Of a stretch of 64,000 nucleotides of DNA, positions 1 to 7,757 are shown one piece after another. Made by a program: the position numbers and the translations under genes. The notes beneath the pieces were generated by a model. That model did not search any database. It was not told where the DNA came from and worked only from the letters and a program-made list of their open reading frames with translations. Positions within the stretch are counted from its first letter, which is position 1, and each line of letters begins with the position of its first letter. Source of the DNA: Hyphomicrobium sp. NDB2Meth4 (GTDB taxonomy: Bacteria; Pseudomonadota; Alphaproteobacteria; Rhizobiales; Hyphomicrobiaceae); contig NZ_FPEJ01000005.1 of NCBI RefSeq assembly GCF_900117445.1, forward strand, positions 248,001 to 312,000, in the 5' to 3' direction.

Positions 1-2
1 CG

Positions 3-413
3 TCCGTCATGCTCGTCTCCGGCTCCGCGATGGCCGTGGCCCTCGCCAACCGCAGCAACGTCGACGCCAGCCTCGAGCATCAGCGTCAGCCTCCGTTCGT
101 AAAGATGTCGGACGGCAGCATTCGCAACGACTATGCGCTCCGCTTCACCCACCGCGGCGACGATATCGCCAGCGTTGCGGTCACCGTCGAAGGTCTCCCC
201 GGCGCAGCCGTCCGCCTCTCGACCAGCGACGAACCCTCGCCTGCATTCATTTGCAACCGGCGCTCGTTGTCGGAGCGCGTGATGGTCACCGTGCCGATGC
301 ACTCCGCCCCGCAGGGCCGCGTGCCCGTGACGGTGGTGCTGACCGAGCGGACCACGAACGCGCCGCTCGCCCGCCTCGAAACCTACTTCTGGGGACCAGG
401 AGGCGCTCAATGA
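3..413 (+). CDS. ccoG: CcoG/FixG, cbb3 oxidase accessory protein, C-terminal part
   Basis: The gene enters from the left edge of the window, so only about the last 137 residues are present. They form the immunoglobulin-like C-terminal domain of CcoG/FixG, with the characteristic NRSNVDASLEHQRQPPFV segment. In characterised relatives CcoG is a polyferredoxin-like membrane protein that reduces copper for assembly of the cbb3-type cytochrome oxidase. The iron-sulfur part lies outside the window. The stop codon overlaps the ATG of ccoH (ATGA), which supports an operon. Confidence 0.9.
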   Translation, partial: SVMLVSGSAMAVALANRSNVDASLEHQRQPPFVKMSDGSIRNDYALRFTHRGDDIASVAVTVEGLPGAAVRLSTSDEPSPAFICNRRSLSERVMVTVPMHSAPQGRVPVTVVLTERTTNAPLARLETYFWGPGGAQ

Positions 414-910
414 TTGCACGTCTGAAGCGCCTCTTCGGCGAGGATCGCTGGATACCTGGCCTGTTCATCGGCTTCTTCGTGTTCCTCGCCTGCGTCGAAG
501 TCGTGCTGATCACGCTGTCGGTCAACAGCTTCTCCGGCCTCTCGGAAGCCGATCCCTACCGCCGTGGGCTCGCCTACAACGACACCATCGCTGAACGCCG
601 CAAAGAGCGCGACCTTGGCTGGCGCGTCAGCATCGGCTTCGAGCCGGAAGGCGCGCTGCGCGGCATCGTCAAGATCGCCGCGCGCGATGCTGAAGGCTCA
701 GAGCTCAAGGGCGCAGAGATCACCGCCACCGCCGAGCGCCCCATGGAGGGCAAGCCCCCGCAGCTCATCAAACTGAGCGCGCTGGAGGATGGCGCCGCTG
801 AAGGCACCCTCGCCGTCGATACGCCAGGGCGCTGGTTCGTCCGCGTCAAGATCGAGGATGCCGGCACCAGCATCGAGCGCCGCCGCGAAATCTTCATCGA
901 ACCCCAATGA
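410..910 (+). CDS. ccoH: CcoH/FixH, cbb3 oxidase assembly protein
   Basis: This 166-residue protein has one N-terminal membrane helix (about residues 13-36) followed by a periplasmic domain, the layout of the FixH family. The ATG at 410 overlaps the ccoG stop and has AGGAGG just upstream, which decides the start. FixH proteins help assemble the cbb3-type cytochrome c oxidase in the inner membrane. In most genomes the copper ATPase gene ccoI follows; here ccoS comes next, 30 bases downstream. Confidence 0.88.
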   Translation: MIARLKRLFGEDRWIPGLFIGFFVFLACVEVVLITLSVNSFSGLSEADPYRRGLAYNDTIAERRKERDLGWRVSIGFEPEGALRGIVKIAARDAEGSELKGAEITATAERPMEGKPPQLIKLSALEDGAAEGTLAVDTPGRWFVRVKIEDAGTSIERRREIFIEPQ

Positions 911-940
911 CGCCGGCGCACGAGAAGAGGAAGCACCAGC

Positions 941-1111
941 ATGGATAGTCTTCTCCTCCTCATCCCCATCGCACTCTGCCTTGGCGGATTCTACCTCGCC
1001 GCGTTCCTGTGGTCGTTGCGCGCCGGTCAGTACGACGACCTCGAGGGCGCAGCGGCCCGCATCCTGTTTGAAGACGAGCCCTTGGAGACAAACACCGATG
1101 AGCGACGCTAA
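941..1111 (+). CDS. ccoS: CcoS, cbb3 oxidase maturation protein
   Basis: A 56-residue protein with one N-terminal membrane helix followed by the family signature AFLWSLRAGQYDDLEGAA and an acidic tail. CcoS is needed for cofactor insertion into the cbb3-type oxidase. An AGAGG sequence lies upstream of the ATG. The last 14 bases overlap the start of the next gene. The gene directly follows ccoH with no ccoI between them. Confidence 0.88.
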   Translation: MDSLLLLIPIALCLGGFYLAAFLWSLRAGQYDDLEGAAARILFEDEPLETNTDERR

Positions 1112-1475
1112 GTCCGCCACGCCATTCGATGAAACACCCCAGCGCAAGCGCGCACGCTTGACGCTGGCGATCATGAACGCCGCGATGGCAGCCATTGTCT
1201 GCGGCCTCACCATCGGACCCGGGGCCGCAGTCGCCGCCGCACTTCTGATGGCGATCCTGCCCTACGCCCCGGTTCTTTGGCGTGTCGTCCCTGCCTGGGC
1301 TCAGGCGAACGTCCTGGCTGCCGCCACTGCGCTGTTTTTGCTCAGCGCCATTGCCGGCACCATCATTTGGGGCATGGCAGTGCCGTTTTATATCGCACTC
1401 GGCCTCGTCCCGGTGATGCTCGCGCTGATCCCCGCCGTCGCCCTCAACAACCCCCCGCTGAGCGATTCCGACTAG
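1098..1475 (+). CDS. small polytopic membrane protein of the cco cluster
   Basis: A 125-residue protein with a charged N-terminus (about 25 residues) and then three or four closely packed hydrophobic segments made largely of Ala, Leu, Ile and Val. It starts inside the end of ccoS, so the two are probably translationally coupled. No catalytic or metal-binding motif is visible and I do not recognise the family. Its position suggests a role in oxidase assembly or membrane support, but that is inference. Confidence 0.7.
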   Translation: MSDAKSATPFDETPQRKRARLTLAIMNAAMAAIVCGLTIGPGAAVAAALLMAILPYAPVLWRVVPAWAQANVLAAATALFLLSAIAGTIIWGMAVPFYIALGLVPVMLALIPAVALNNPPLSDSD

Positions 1476-1508
1476 ACTGCCGGCCGCACAGCGGTCTAAA
1501 GGCGGCGC

Positions 1509-2207
1509 ATGTCCGAGCTTACGTTCCTGGCTGGCATCCTCGTCGGGCTGGCTGCAAGCCTGCATTGCGCCGCCATGTGCGGCCCCATAGCCTCAGGCCT
1601 CGTCATCGCGCTTGCGCCCTCCGGCGGCGCACACGCCGCATTGCCGACGCTACTTGTTGCGCAGGCCGGCCGCATCACGTCTTACGTCGTCGCTGGCGCG
1701 CTCGTCGGTCTCTTCGGCACGACGCTTTACGCCGGGCTCGACCGCGACATCGCATTTCAGGTCATGCGGTGGGCCGCTGGCGCCACGCTCATGTGGATCG
1801 GCCTCTCGGTTGCCGGCCTCGCCCCTGCGCCTACTGCACTCGACAAGGCCACCCGCTTCATCACCGAGCGACTGACGCGCGTTCGCCTCGCCCCCCAGCC
1901 CAGCTACTGGCTATGGGTCTACTCGACCGGTCTCCTGTGGGGACTGCTGCCGTGCGGCATGGTCTTCGCGACCTTGTTCTTCGCCATGATGAGCGGCACG
2001 GCTGTGCAAGGCGCCGTCATCATGCTCGGCTTTGGCCTCGGCACCCTGCCATCCGTCACCGCGACGGCATTCGGCGTCGCATCGTTGAAAGGCTGGGCGG
2101 ACGGTCGCGGACCGCGCATGGCCATCGGCCTCGCCATCGCTTCCCTGGCCGCCATTTCGCTGGCCATTCCGATGAAGCAACTCATGGCCTGGTGCTTCCC
2201 CACCTGA
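1509..2207 (+). CDS. TauE/UreH-like membrane protein (COG2836 type), probable metal handling
   Basis: This 232-residue protein has about six membrane helices. Helix 1 carries the motif HCAAMCGP (residues 19-26) and a later helix carries LLPCGMVF, paired Cys/Met sites typical of the COG2836 branch of the DsbD/UreH-like fold. Such genes often sit in cbb3 oxidase clusters. The Cys/Met/His pattern would suit copper handling. With ccoI absent between ccoH and ccoS, this is the only other plausible metal-related membrane protein in the visible cluster. Copper as the substrate is inference. Confidence 0.75.
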   Translation: MSELTFLAGILVGLAASLHCAAMCGPIASGLVIALAPSGGAHAALPTLLVAQAGRITSYVVAGALVGLFGTTLYAGLDRDIAFQVMRWAAGATLMWIGLSVAGLAPAPTALDKATRFITERLTRVRLAPQPSYWLWVYSTGLLWGLLPCGMVFATLFFAMMSGTAVQGAVIMLGFGLGTLPSVTATAFGVASLKGWADGRGPRMAIGLAIASLAAISLAIPMKQLMAWCFPT

Positions 2208-2283
2208 ACAGGGTCAAGCCGGCGAGGCTGACATTGTCCCGGTGGACCGATATGGTCGCGCTTCAATAAAGCGGGCCGCCAGA

Positions 2284-2949
2284 ATGTCCGACCAGAATTG
2301 GATCTCCCACTTTTCCGGACTGGCCCATTTGCCACCGGACGTCCTTGCCTCGCTCGTCACGGCAAGTCGCGTGGTGCACCTGCCCGCCGGCACGCGCATT
2401 TTCGGCCCCGGCCAGGCGCCCGACGCCTTCCTGCTTCTGATCCGCGGCACTGTACGCGTGCAGCAGGTCTCCGATTCTGGCCGCGAGATCGTGCTCTACC
2501 GCGTCTCCGCGGGCGAAAGCTGCGCCCTTACCACCGCCTGCCTGATGGGTTACGACGACTACCTCGCCGAGGCCATCTCCGAGACCGAGGTCGACGCCGT
2601 CGCCATCCCGCGCGCCACCTTCGATGACCTCATCGCCCGCTCGCCGGATTTCCGGCGCTTCGTGTTCACCGCCTTCAGCCGCCGCGTCACCGACCTTTTC
2701 CGCATTATCGACGAGGTGGCATTCTCGCGCGTCGACGTCCGCCTCGCCCAGCGCCTGCTCGAGCGCGCCAACACGCAGGGCCACATTGACCTCACCCACC
2801 AGCAGCTTGCCTCCGAGCTTGGCACCGCCCGCGAGGTCGTCAGCCGCCAGCTCAATGAATTTCAGCGCCGCGGATGGATCTCCACCTCCCGCGGCGCCGT
2901 AGACATCCTAAATTCAGAGGGACTGCGCCAGCTCGCGACGGCCCCGTAA
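2284..2949 (+). CDS. Crp/Fnr family transcriptional regulator
   Basis: A 221-residue regulator with an N-terminal cyclic-nucleotide-like sensor domain (about residues 20-125), a long dimerisation helix and a C-terminal winged helix (LTHQQLASELGTAREVVSRQ is the recognition region). It lacks the N-terminal cysteine cluster of FNR, so it is unlikely to bind an oxygen-sensing iron-sulfur cluster. Cys80 and Cys86 in GESCALTTACLMG could act as a thiol or persulfide switch. I chose the ATG at 2284 over an upstream one at 2242 because it gives the usual N-terminus. It lies just upstream of a sulfide-detoxification operon, which it probably controls. Confidence 0.85.
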   Translation: MSDQNWISHFSGLAHLPPDVLASLVTASRVVHLPAGTRIFGPGQAPDAFLLLIRGTVRVQQVSDSGREIVLYRVSAGESCALTTACLMGYDDYLAEAISETEVDAVAIPRATFDDLIARSPDFRRFVFTAFSRRVTDLFRIIDEVAFSRVDVRLAQRLLERANTQGHIDLTHQQLASELGTAREVVSRQLNEFQRRGWISTSRGAVDILNSEGLRQLATAP

Positions 2950-2953
2950 GCCA

Positions 2954-2986
2954 CTGTGACTAGGTCACAGACCTGACCTGCATCAG
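2954..2986. promoter_or_regulatory. two candidate operators upstream of the sulfide operon
   Basis: The 75-base gap between the regulator and the DUF2892 gene holds two palindromes. The first is CTGTGACTAGGTCACAG (2954-2970), a perfect inverted repeat around three central bases. The second is CTGAC-CTGC-ATCAG (2973-2986), which matches the FNR/FixK box layout TTGAT-N4-ATCAA with both outer bases changed. They lie side by side about 40-70 bases before the first gene. Binding by the adjacent Crp/Fnr protein or by a FixK-type protein is inferred. Confidence 0.6.
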
Positions 2987-3023
2987 GGACTATCGAGGCC
3001 CTTCAAACACTGGAGGCGCTCCG

Positions 3024-3239
3024 ATGCTGAAAAATGTCGGCACCTGGGATCGCACGGCCCGGATTATCCTCGGCCTCGCGCTCCTGAGCCTTGTTATCAT
3101 TGGCCCGAGAACATGGTGGGGCCTTGTTGGGCTGTTGCCATTGATCACCGGCCTGGCCCGCCTCTGCCCCGCCTACTCGATTGGTGGCGTCAATACCTGT
3201 GCGCTCGGCGCATCAGGGCAGCGCGAGGGCAAGGCATGA
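3024..3239 (+). CDS. DUF2892 (YgaP-type membrane domain) protein
   Basis: A 71-residue protein with the DUF2892 pattern: NVGTWDRTARIILG at the start, two membrane helices and a Cys-containing end, CPAYSIGGVNTC. The family is often fused to, or found near, rhodanese and persulfide enzymes. A GGAGG site precedes the ATG. The stop overlaps the next start (ATGA), and the gene opens an operon of sulfur-handling membrane proteins. Confidence 0.85.
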   Translation: MLKNVGTWDRTARIILGLALLSLVIIGPRTWWGLVGLLPLITGLARLCPAYSIGGVNTCALGASGQREGKA

Positions 3240-3388
3240 CGAACTTTTTCCTTTTGCCGGGCGACCTTGTCTGCAACGTCCCCGGCATCCCGCACGACAG
3301 CGATCATCGGCAGGTGCTGCGATCGTTCATCAACATGATGTTCTGGAGCGCGATCGCTATCCCCCTAGCGCTCTGGATCGGATCCTGA
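3236..3388 (+). CDS. small single-helix membrane protein of the sulfide operon
   Basis: A 50-residue protein that starts within the stop codon of the DUF2892 gene. The N-terminal half is polar and contains one Cys (GDLVCNVPG); the C-terminal half is a membrane helix rich in Ile, Ala and Leu. I do not recognise the family. The overlap upstream and a 9-base gap to the following channel gene indicate co-translation, so it is probably a real accessory protein of the operon. Confidence 0.65.
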   Translation: MTNFFLLPGDLVCNVPGIPHDSDHRQVLRSFINMMFWSAIAIPLALWIGS

Positions 3389-3397
3389 GGACCAACA

Positions 3398-3826
3398 ATG
3401 GCAACGGACACCATCCTATCGGCCGCATTCGGGGGCCTGTTCATAGGCCTCTCGGCGGTCCTGCTTCTCGCCCTCACCGGCCGCATCGCCGGCGTCAGCG
3501 GCTTCGTATCGCGTCTCTTGCCGCCCTACAGCGACAATCAATTGCCCGTGCGCCTCGCTTTCGTCGCCGGCCTCGTCATCGCGCCGCTGCTCTATGCGGC
3601 TGCCACCGGCATCCCCGTAGGCATCGAAGTGACGTCCAGCCTTCCCCTGCTCGTCATCGGCGGCGTTCTCGTTGGCTTCGGCGCAGTACGCGGCGGCGGC
3701 TGCACCAGCGGTCACGGCATCTGCGGCACCGCACGTCTGTCACCGCGTTCGATAGCGGCAACTGCAATCTTCATGACCACCGGTGCCATCACCGTCTTCA
3801 TCATGCGTCACGTGCTCGGAGGCTGA
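3398..3826 (+). CDS. YeeE/YedE family sulfur transporter subunit (PmpA-like)
   Basis: A 142-residue membrane protein with four or five helices and the family motif GGGCTSGHGICG near residues 99-110. YeeE/YedE proteins move reduced sulfur species such as thiosulfate across the inner membrane. Here, as in the BigR-controlled operons of Xylella and Agrobacterium, the channel is split over two neighbouring small genes (compare pmpA and pmpB). The two conserved cysteines of the motif are present. It is followed one base later by its partner. Confidence 0.85.
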   Translation: MATDTILSAAFGGLFIGLSAVLLLALTGRIAGVSGFVSRLLPPYSDNQLPVRLAFVAGLVIAPLLYAAATGIPVGIEVTSSLPLLVIGGVLVGFGAVRGGGCTSGHGICGTARLSPRSIAATAIFMTTGAITVFIMRHVLGG

Positions 3827-3827
3827 C

Positions 3828-4286
3828 ATGCCAATCATCGCCACATTCATCTCCGGCCTCCTGTTCTCGACCGGCCTGATCGTTTCCGGCCTCATCAACC
3901 CGGCGAAAGTGCTGAACTTCCTCGACATCGCGGGCAGCTGGGATCCGAGCCTTGCCATCACGATGGCCGTCGCGGTCGCCACCACGGCCATCGGCTACCG
4001 CCTCGCGTTCGCTCAAGGCGCACCTCTGCTGGGCGGCGTATTCCAACTGCCGGCCAAAGCCGACATCGACGGGCGGCTTGCATCCGGCGCTGCAATCTTC
4101 GGCATCGGTTGGGGGCTCGTCGGCTTCTGCCCAGGACCCGCTGTCGCCTCATTAGGCATCGGCGCCAATGCGGCCTTCATCTTCGTCCTGGCTATGCTTG
4201 CCGGCATGGCCATCGCACGCAGCCTCGACACCTTCTCCGTAACACCCATCACGCCACAAGCAGGGATCAAGGGAGGAAACAAGTGA
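3828..4286 (+). CDS. YeeE/YedE family sulfur transporter subunit (PmpB-like)
   Basis: A 152-residue membrane protein, the second half of the YeeE/YedE pair. It shows SGLINPAKVLNFLDI near the N-terminus and the conserved GIGWGLVGFCPGPA with its single Cys in a later helix. The ATG at 3828 lies immediately after the stop of the first subunit. An in-frame upstream ATG at 3783 would overlap that gene and is less likely. The stop overlaps the GTG start of the persulfide dioxygenase gene. Confidence 0.85.
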   Translation: MPIIATFISGLLFSTGLIVSGLINPAKVLNFLDIAGSWDPSLAITMAVAVATTAIGYRLAFAQGAPLLGGVFQLPAKADIDGRLASGAAIFGIGWGLVGFCPGPAVASLGIGANAAFIFVLAMLAGMAIARSLDTFSVTPITPQAGIKGGNK

Positions 4287-5173
4287 GCATTCCCCATGCC
4301 GTCGACCTCAATGTGAAACCTGAAGTGACGGCGTTCTTCGACGAGCCGACCAACACCATCAGCTACGTCGTCAAGGACCCGAACTCGAACGGCTGCGCCA
4401 TCATCGACAGCGTGATGGACATCGACTATGCGGCCGGGCGCATCTCTTACGATTCCGCCGATGAGATCGTCGACTACGTCAAGAAGCACGACCTCAAGGT
4501 CGAATGGCTGATCGAGACGCACGCCCACGCCGACCACCTCTCCGCCGCGCCCTACATTCAAAGCAAGGTTGGCGGCAAGCTCGGCATCGGCGAGAACATC
4601 AAGATCGTGCAGGAGGTGTTCGGAAAGATCTTCAACGAAGGCACCGAGTTTCAGCGCGACGGCAGCCAGTTCGATCGCCTGTTCAAGGACGGCGACACCT
4701 ATCAGATCGGCACGATGACGGCGTTCGCCATGCTGACGCCCGGTCACACACCCGCCTGCATGACTCACGTCATCGGCGATGCGGCCTTCGTCGGCGACAC
4801 GCTGTTCATGCCCGATGGCGGCACCGCCCGCGCCGACTTCCCCGGCGGCGACGCGCGCACGCTCTTTCGCTCGATCAAGCGCGTCCTCGAGCTGCCGCCC
4901 GAGATGCGGCTCTTCATGTGCCACGACTACGCACCTGGCGGCCGCGAGATCAAATGGGAGACCACTGTCGGCGAGGAGCGCGCGCACAACATTCATGTGC
5001 ACGAGGGCATATCAGAGGATGAGTTTGTCCGCGTACGTGAAGCCCGCGACAAGACTTTGGATCTGCCGCACCTGATCATCCCGTCGATCCAGGTCAACAT
5101 CCGCGGCGGCAACCTTCCCGAGCCGGATGAAACCGGCAAGCGCCATCTCAAGGTGCCGATCAACGAGCTTTGA
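4283..5173 (+). CDS. blh: metallo-beta-lactamase fold persulfide dioxygenase (Blh/ETHE1 type)
   Basis: This 296-residue enzyme carries the metal-binding motif THAHADH (His80, His82, Asp84, His85), then TPGHTPACM and FVGDTLFMPD, which supply the remaining histidine and aspartate ligands. Members of this family are iron-dependent and oxidise glutathione persulfide to sulfite and glutathione. The start is GTG at 4283, overlapping the previous stop, with GGAGG nearby; no ATG lies closer to the family N-terminus. With the sulfite exporter downstream, the operon can detoxify sulfide through persulfide to exported sulfite. The fused DUF442 rhodanese-like domain of some Blh proteins is absent. Confidence 0.88.
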   Translation: MSIPHAVDLNVKPEVTAFFDEPTNTISYVVKDPNSNGCAIIDSVMDIDYAAGRISYDSADEIVDYVKKHDLKVEWLIETHAHADHLSAAPYIQSKVGGKLGIGENIKIVQEVFGKIFNEGTEFQRDGSQFDRLFKDGDTYQIGTMTAFAMLTPGHTPACMTHVIGDAAFVGDTLFMPDGGTARADFPGGDARTLFRSIKRVLELPPEMRLFMCHDYAPGGREIKWETTVGEERAHNIHVHEGISEDEFVRVREARDKTLDLPHLIIPSIQVNIRGGNLPEPDETGKRHLKVPINEL

Positions 5174-5289
5174 GACGGCCCTAGCGCTCTGCGCATCGGG
5201 TCATCGCCACGCTTTCCACGTTCTACCCGGGCCGTTGCGCGATGGCCCGGCCGATCCAGCTCGTACCTGAAGCTTGAAAAGGAGCGCCG

Positions 5290-6072
5290 ATGCAGGACCT
5301 TCTCGCAACGTTTTCCGGCATCCTCGTCGGCTTCGTGCTCGGCCTGATCGGCGGCGGCGGCTCGGTGCTCGCCGTGCCCCTGCTCGTCTATCTCGTCGGC
5401 GTATCCTCGCCCCACGTCGCCATCGGCACCAGCGCCGTCGCCGTCGCCGTCAGCGCACTCGCCAACCTCATCGGTCACGCCAAGGCCGGCAACGTGAAGT
5501 GGCCATGCGCGCTGGTGTTCGCCGCCGCAGGCGTTGCCGGCGCCGCCATCGGCTCGACTCTCGGCAAGCAGTTCGATGGGCAGAAGCTTCTGCTTCTGTT
5601 CGGCATGTTGATGATCGTCATCGCCGGCTTCATGTTCTGGAACCGCCACAGCGGCGGCGACGTCGCCGTGCGTCTCACGCGCCATTCCGCTCCTCGCCTG
5701 ATGCCCTGGCTGCTCGCCTACGGTACCGGCGTCGGCGCACTGTCGGGCTTCTTCGGCATCGGCGGCGGCTTCCTCGTCGTGCCGGGCATCATGGCGGCAA
5801 CCGGTATGCCGATGATCTACGCTATCGGTTCATCGCTCGTATCGGTGTTCGCCTTCGGCATCACCACCGCCATCAACTACGCCATCTCGGGCCTGATCGA
5901 CTGGGTGCTCGTCGCCTTCTTCATCGGCGGCGGCATTGCCGGCGGTGTCGTCGGACGCATCGCCGCCCAGCGCCTCTCGACCCACCGGCAGGCTCTTGCC
6001 ACCGCTTTCGCTGTCATCGTCGCGGCCGTCGGCTTCTATGTTGTATGGCGCGGGATCGGCGCCATCACCTGA
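5290..6072 (+). CDS. TauE/SafE family sulfite exporter
   Basis: A 260-residue protein with about eight membrane helices in two repeated halves. The family motifs GLIGGGGSVLAVPLLVY (near the start) and GIGGGFLVVPGI (middle) are both present. TauE/SafE proteins export sulfite or organosulfonates. AAGGAG lies upstream of the ATG. It stands 116 bases after the persulfide dioxygenase gene, whose product is sulfite, so sulfite export is the likely role. Confidence 0.85.
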   Translation: MQDLLATFSGILVGFVLGLIGGGGSVLAVPLLVYLVGVSSPHVAIGTSAVAVAVSALANLIGHAKAGNVKWPCALVFAAAGVAGAAIGSTLGKQFDGQKLLLLFGMLMIVIAGFMFWNRHSGGDVAVRLTRHSAPRLMPWLLAYGTGVGALSGFFGIGGGFLVVPGIMAATGMPMIYAIGSSLVSVFAFGITTAINYAISGLIDWVLVAFFIGGGIAGGVVGRIAAQRLSTHRQALATAFAVIVAAVGFYVVWRGIGAIT

Positions 6073-6077
6073 CGTTG

Positions 6078-6845
6078 CTAGTCGACGAGAAACGTCGTGC
6101 GGTCGAGCCCGGTGTTGCCATTGGCCGGATCGTGCGCATAGACGATCACTTCGTAGGCACCCTTGCCATCGACCGAAACCGACCCGGCGAATTGGCTCGT
6201 CTGCCCGGCGTACTTCATCGGTACACGCGCGACCTCTTCACCGTTGCGCTTCACGATCGCCGCAACTTCGTACTTGTCCGCATCCCACAAGCCCGCCGGC
6301 TCGATGGGGCAACCGCACATCATGATGACGTTGGCCCGGACATCGACCGAGCTACCGTTCTTGATTTTGACGTGCGCGGGCGGCGCCAGAACGTCGACGG
6401 CAAAACCCGGGATCTCCAATACCCAGCCGTCACCGCCGCTGTGATGCTTGCCGGGAACGATCCATTGGCTCGACACCACACGATGCGCCGCCTGTGGCTG
6501 CGCCACGGGGCCATACGCCTCCACCTCGATCAGCCGCGGCTCCTTCAAGTCGAGCGTCGTCGAAAACTTCGCCGAAGACGTATCCGCAAGCCCAGCGCGC
6601 CGGCCTCCGTCCTTGTGCATCAAAAGCTTTGTGTCGCCGGTTCCGCCCTGCGTCAGCCCCGTGGCCAGCACTTCACCGGTGTGCGCATCCCGTAGCGTAA
6701 CGCGCATACCGCCCATGCTGGTGCCGACGAACTTTGCGTCCCGGCTCAGCACCCGCACGACGATATCTGTAGGCTCCGCCTGCGCTCCCGCACCAAGCGC
6801 CGCCAACGCGCCTGCCGCCAACACGCCGCAAAGAATAGCCCGCAT
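6078..6845 (-). CDS. periplasmic protein of unknown function
   Basis: A 255-residue protein with a clear signal peptide ending near AGAQAEP. The mature part looks like beta-sandwich domains. A conserved-looking cysteine pair lies in MMCGCPIEPAGLWDADKY in the C-terminal half. I do not recognise the family. It ends five bases from the TauE gene in convergent orientation and may be in one transcript with the haem protein gene upstream at 6901. The CGC motif could bind metal or sulfur; this is a guess. Confidence 0.65.
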   Translation of the reverse strand: MRAILCGVLAAGALAALGAGAQAEPTDIVVRVLSRDAKFVGTSMGGMRVTLRDAHTGEVLATGLTQGGTGDTKLLMHKDGGRRAGLADTSSAKFSTTLDLKEPRLIEVEAYGPVAQPQAAHRVVSSQWIVPGKHHSGGDGWVLEIPGFAVDVLAPPAHVKIKNGSSVDVRANVIMMCGCPIEPAGLWDADKYEVAAIVKRNGEEVARVPMKYAGQTSQFAGSVSVDGKGAYEVIVYAHDPANGNTGLDRTTFLVD

Positions 6846-6900
6846 CGTTCAACTCCCTTGATGTCCCGGCCCCAACGCGCCGCTCGCCGGAAATTTCTTA

Positions 6901-7617
6901 TCAGTTCAGCTTCTCGGTCACCGAAAACGCGCCACGCAGCTCGCCCGGCTTGAACCCTGTTGCCTGATCGTCAGGGTAAAGCCTCGCGATTTCGGCCTTG
7001 AGCTCGGGACTGAGCTCCGCCCCATGGCATGTAGCGCACGGCTGCGCCGCCATCGGTATAGCCTTCATATAGCGCAGCACGCGGCCACCGCCATCGCTGA
7101 CGATCTCTGCGTGCTCGAGCTTGGTCGCATCGGCACCCTCAGCGATCTGCCGAACGAAATCCTCCAGCACGCGTCTCTCGAAGGCATCCGGCGCATTGCC
7201 AGGATTGCGCACCTTCAGCGCCGTCCGGCCGACCTTCACCCCGTGCGCATGCGACTGCTGCTCGGCGATCGCCGGCGCAATCGTGCGGCATACACTCACT
7301 GCCGCTATAGGTCCGCCCTCTTTGATTGCAGCCATCAATTGATGCTTCAAATTTTCACCCAGCCCTTTGATTGACGCCCGTGCATTGGCAAGCTGTGCTG
7401 CGTCGGGGACGGGCGCCTCTTCCCCACGCGAAGGAGAGGCGAGCAGCAGCGGCATCATCGCTACCGGTAACAGCAGGGACGACGCCAGAGCGCGCCGCGC
7501 CGAATGCGCGAGAGCGAGCAGCACCCGGCGCAACACGCTTGTGATCTGGCTCAAGGCGCCCTTGTCAGGAATGCGCGACGCTGCAGTCGTGGCGGTATTG
7601 AACGCTGAGTTGCGCAT
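6901..7617 (-). CDS. DUF3365 (Tll0287-like) c-type haem protein
   Basis: A 238-residue protein with a membrane or signal segment (about residues 43-60), a DUF3365 sensor-like domain and one haem c site, CATCH, about 30 residues from the C-terminus. The end (GFKPGELRGAFSV) is typical of the family. I chose the ATG at 7617 because GGAGG lies six bases upstream; an in-frame ATG at 7686 lacks such a site. DUF3365 proteins are periplasmic haem proteins of uncertain function. It is divergent from the RND efflux operon. Confidence 0.8.
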   Translation of the reverse strand: MRNSAFNTATTAASRIPDKGALSQITSVLRRVLLALAHSARRALASSLLLPVAMMPLLLASPSRGEEAPVPDAAQLANARASIKGLGENLKHQLMAAIKEGGPIAAVSVCRTIAPAIAEQQSHAHGVKVGRTALKVRNPGNAPDAFERRVLEDFVRQIAEGADATKLEHAEIVSDGGGRVLRYMKAIPMAAQPCATCHGAELSPELKAEIARLYPDDQATGFKPGELRGAFSVTEKLN

Positions 7618-7695
7618 TTCGTCCTCCATATGATGCCTGCGGGCCTTCATCCTAAGATGTCTCATCTTTCTCATCACAATATGCATTGCAACTAA

Positions 7696-7711
7696 ATTAG
7701 CTTACCCTAAT
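7696..7711. promoter_or_regulatory. inverted repeat in the divergent promoter region
   Basis: ATTAG-N6-CTAAT lies in the short AT-rich gap between the DUF3365 gene and the RND operon, about 80 and 50 bases from the two starts. The position suits an operator acting on one or both genes. No protein can be assigned to it. Confidence 0.35.
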
Positions 7712-7757
7712 ATATGTTCAAGTTCGGATCATGCCTGTAAGAGACAGGGGAATTACG

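Noticed and set aside
2955-2969. The palindrome read as a classical CRP site
   Set aside because: TGTGA and TCACA are separated by five bases, not the six of CRP sites, so it is reported only as a candidate operator.
5274-6695. A 473-codon frame rich in arginine
   Set aside because: It overlaps the TauE gene in another frame and runs antisense into the next gene; no protein-like features.
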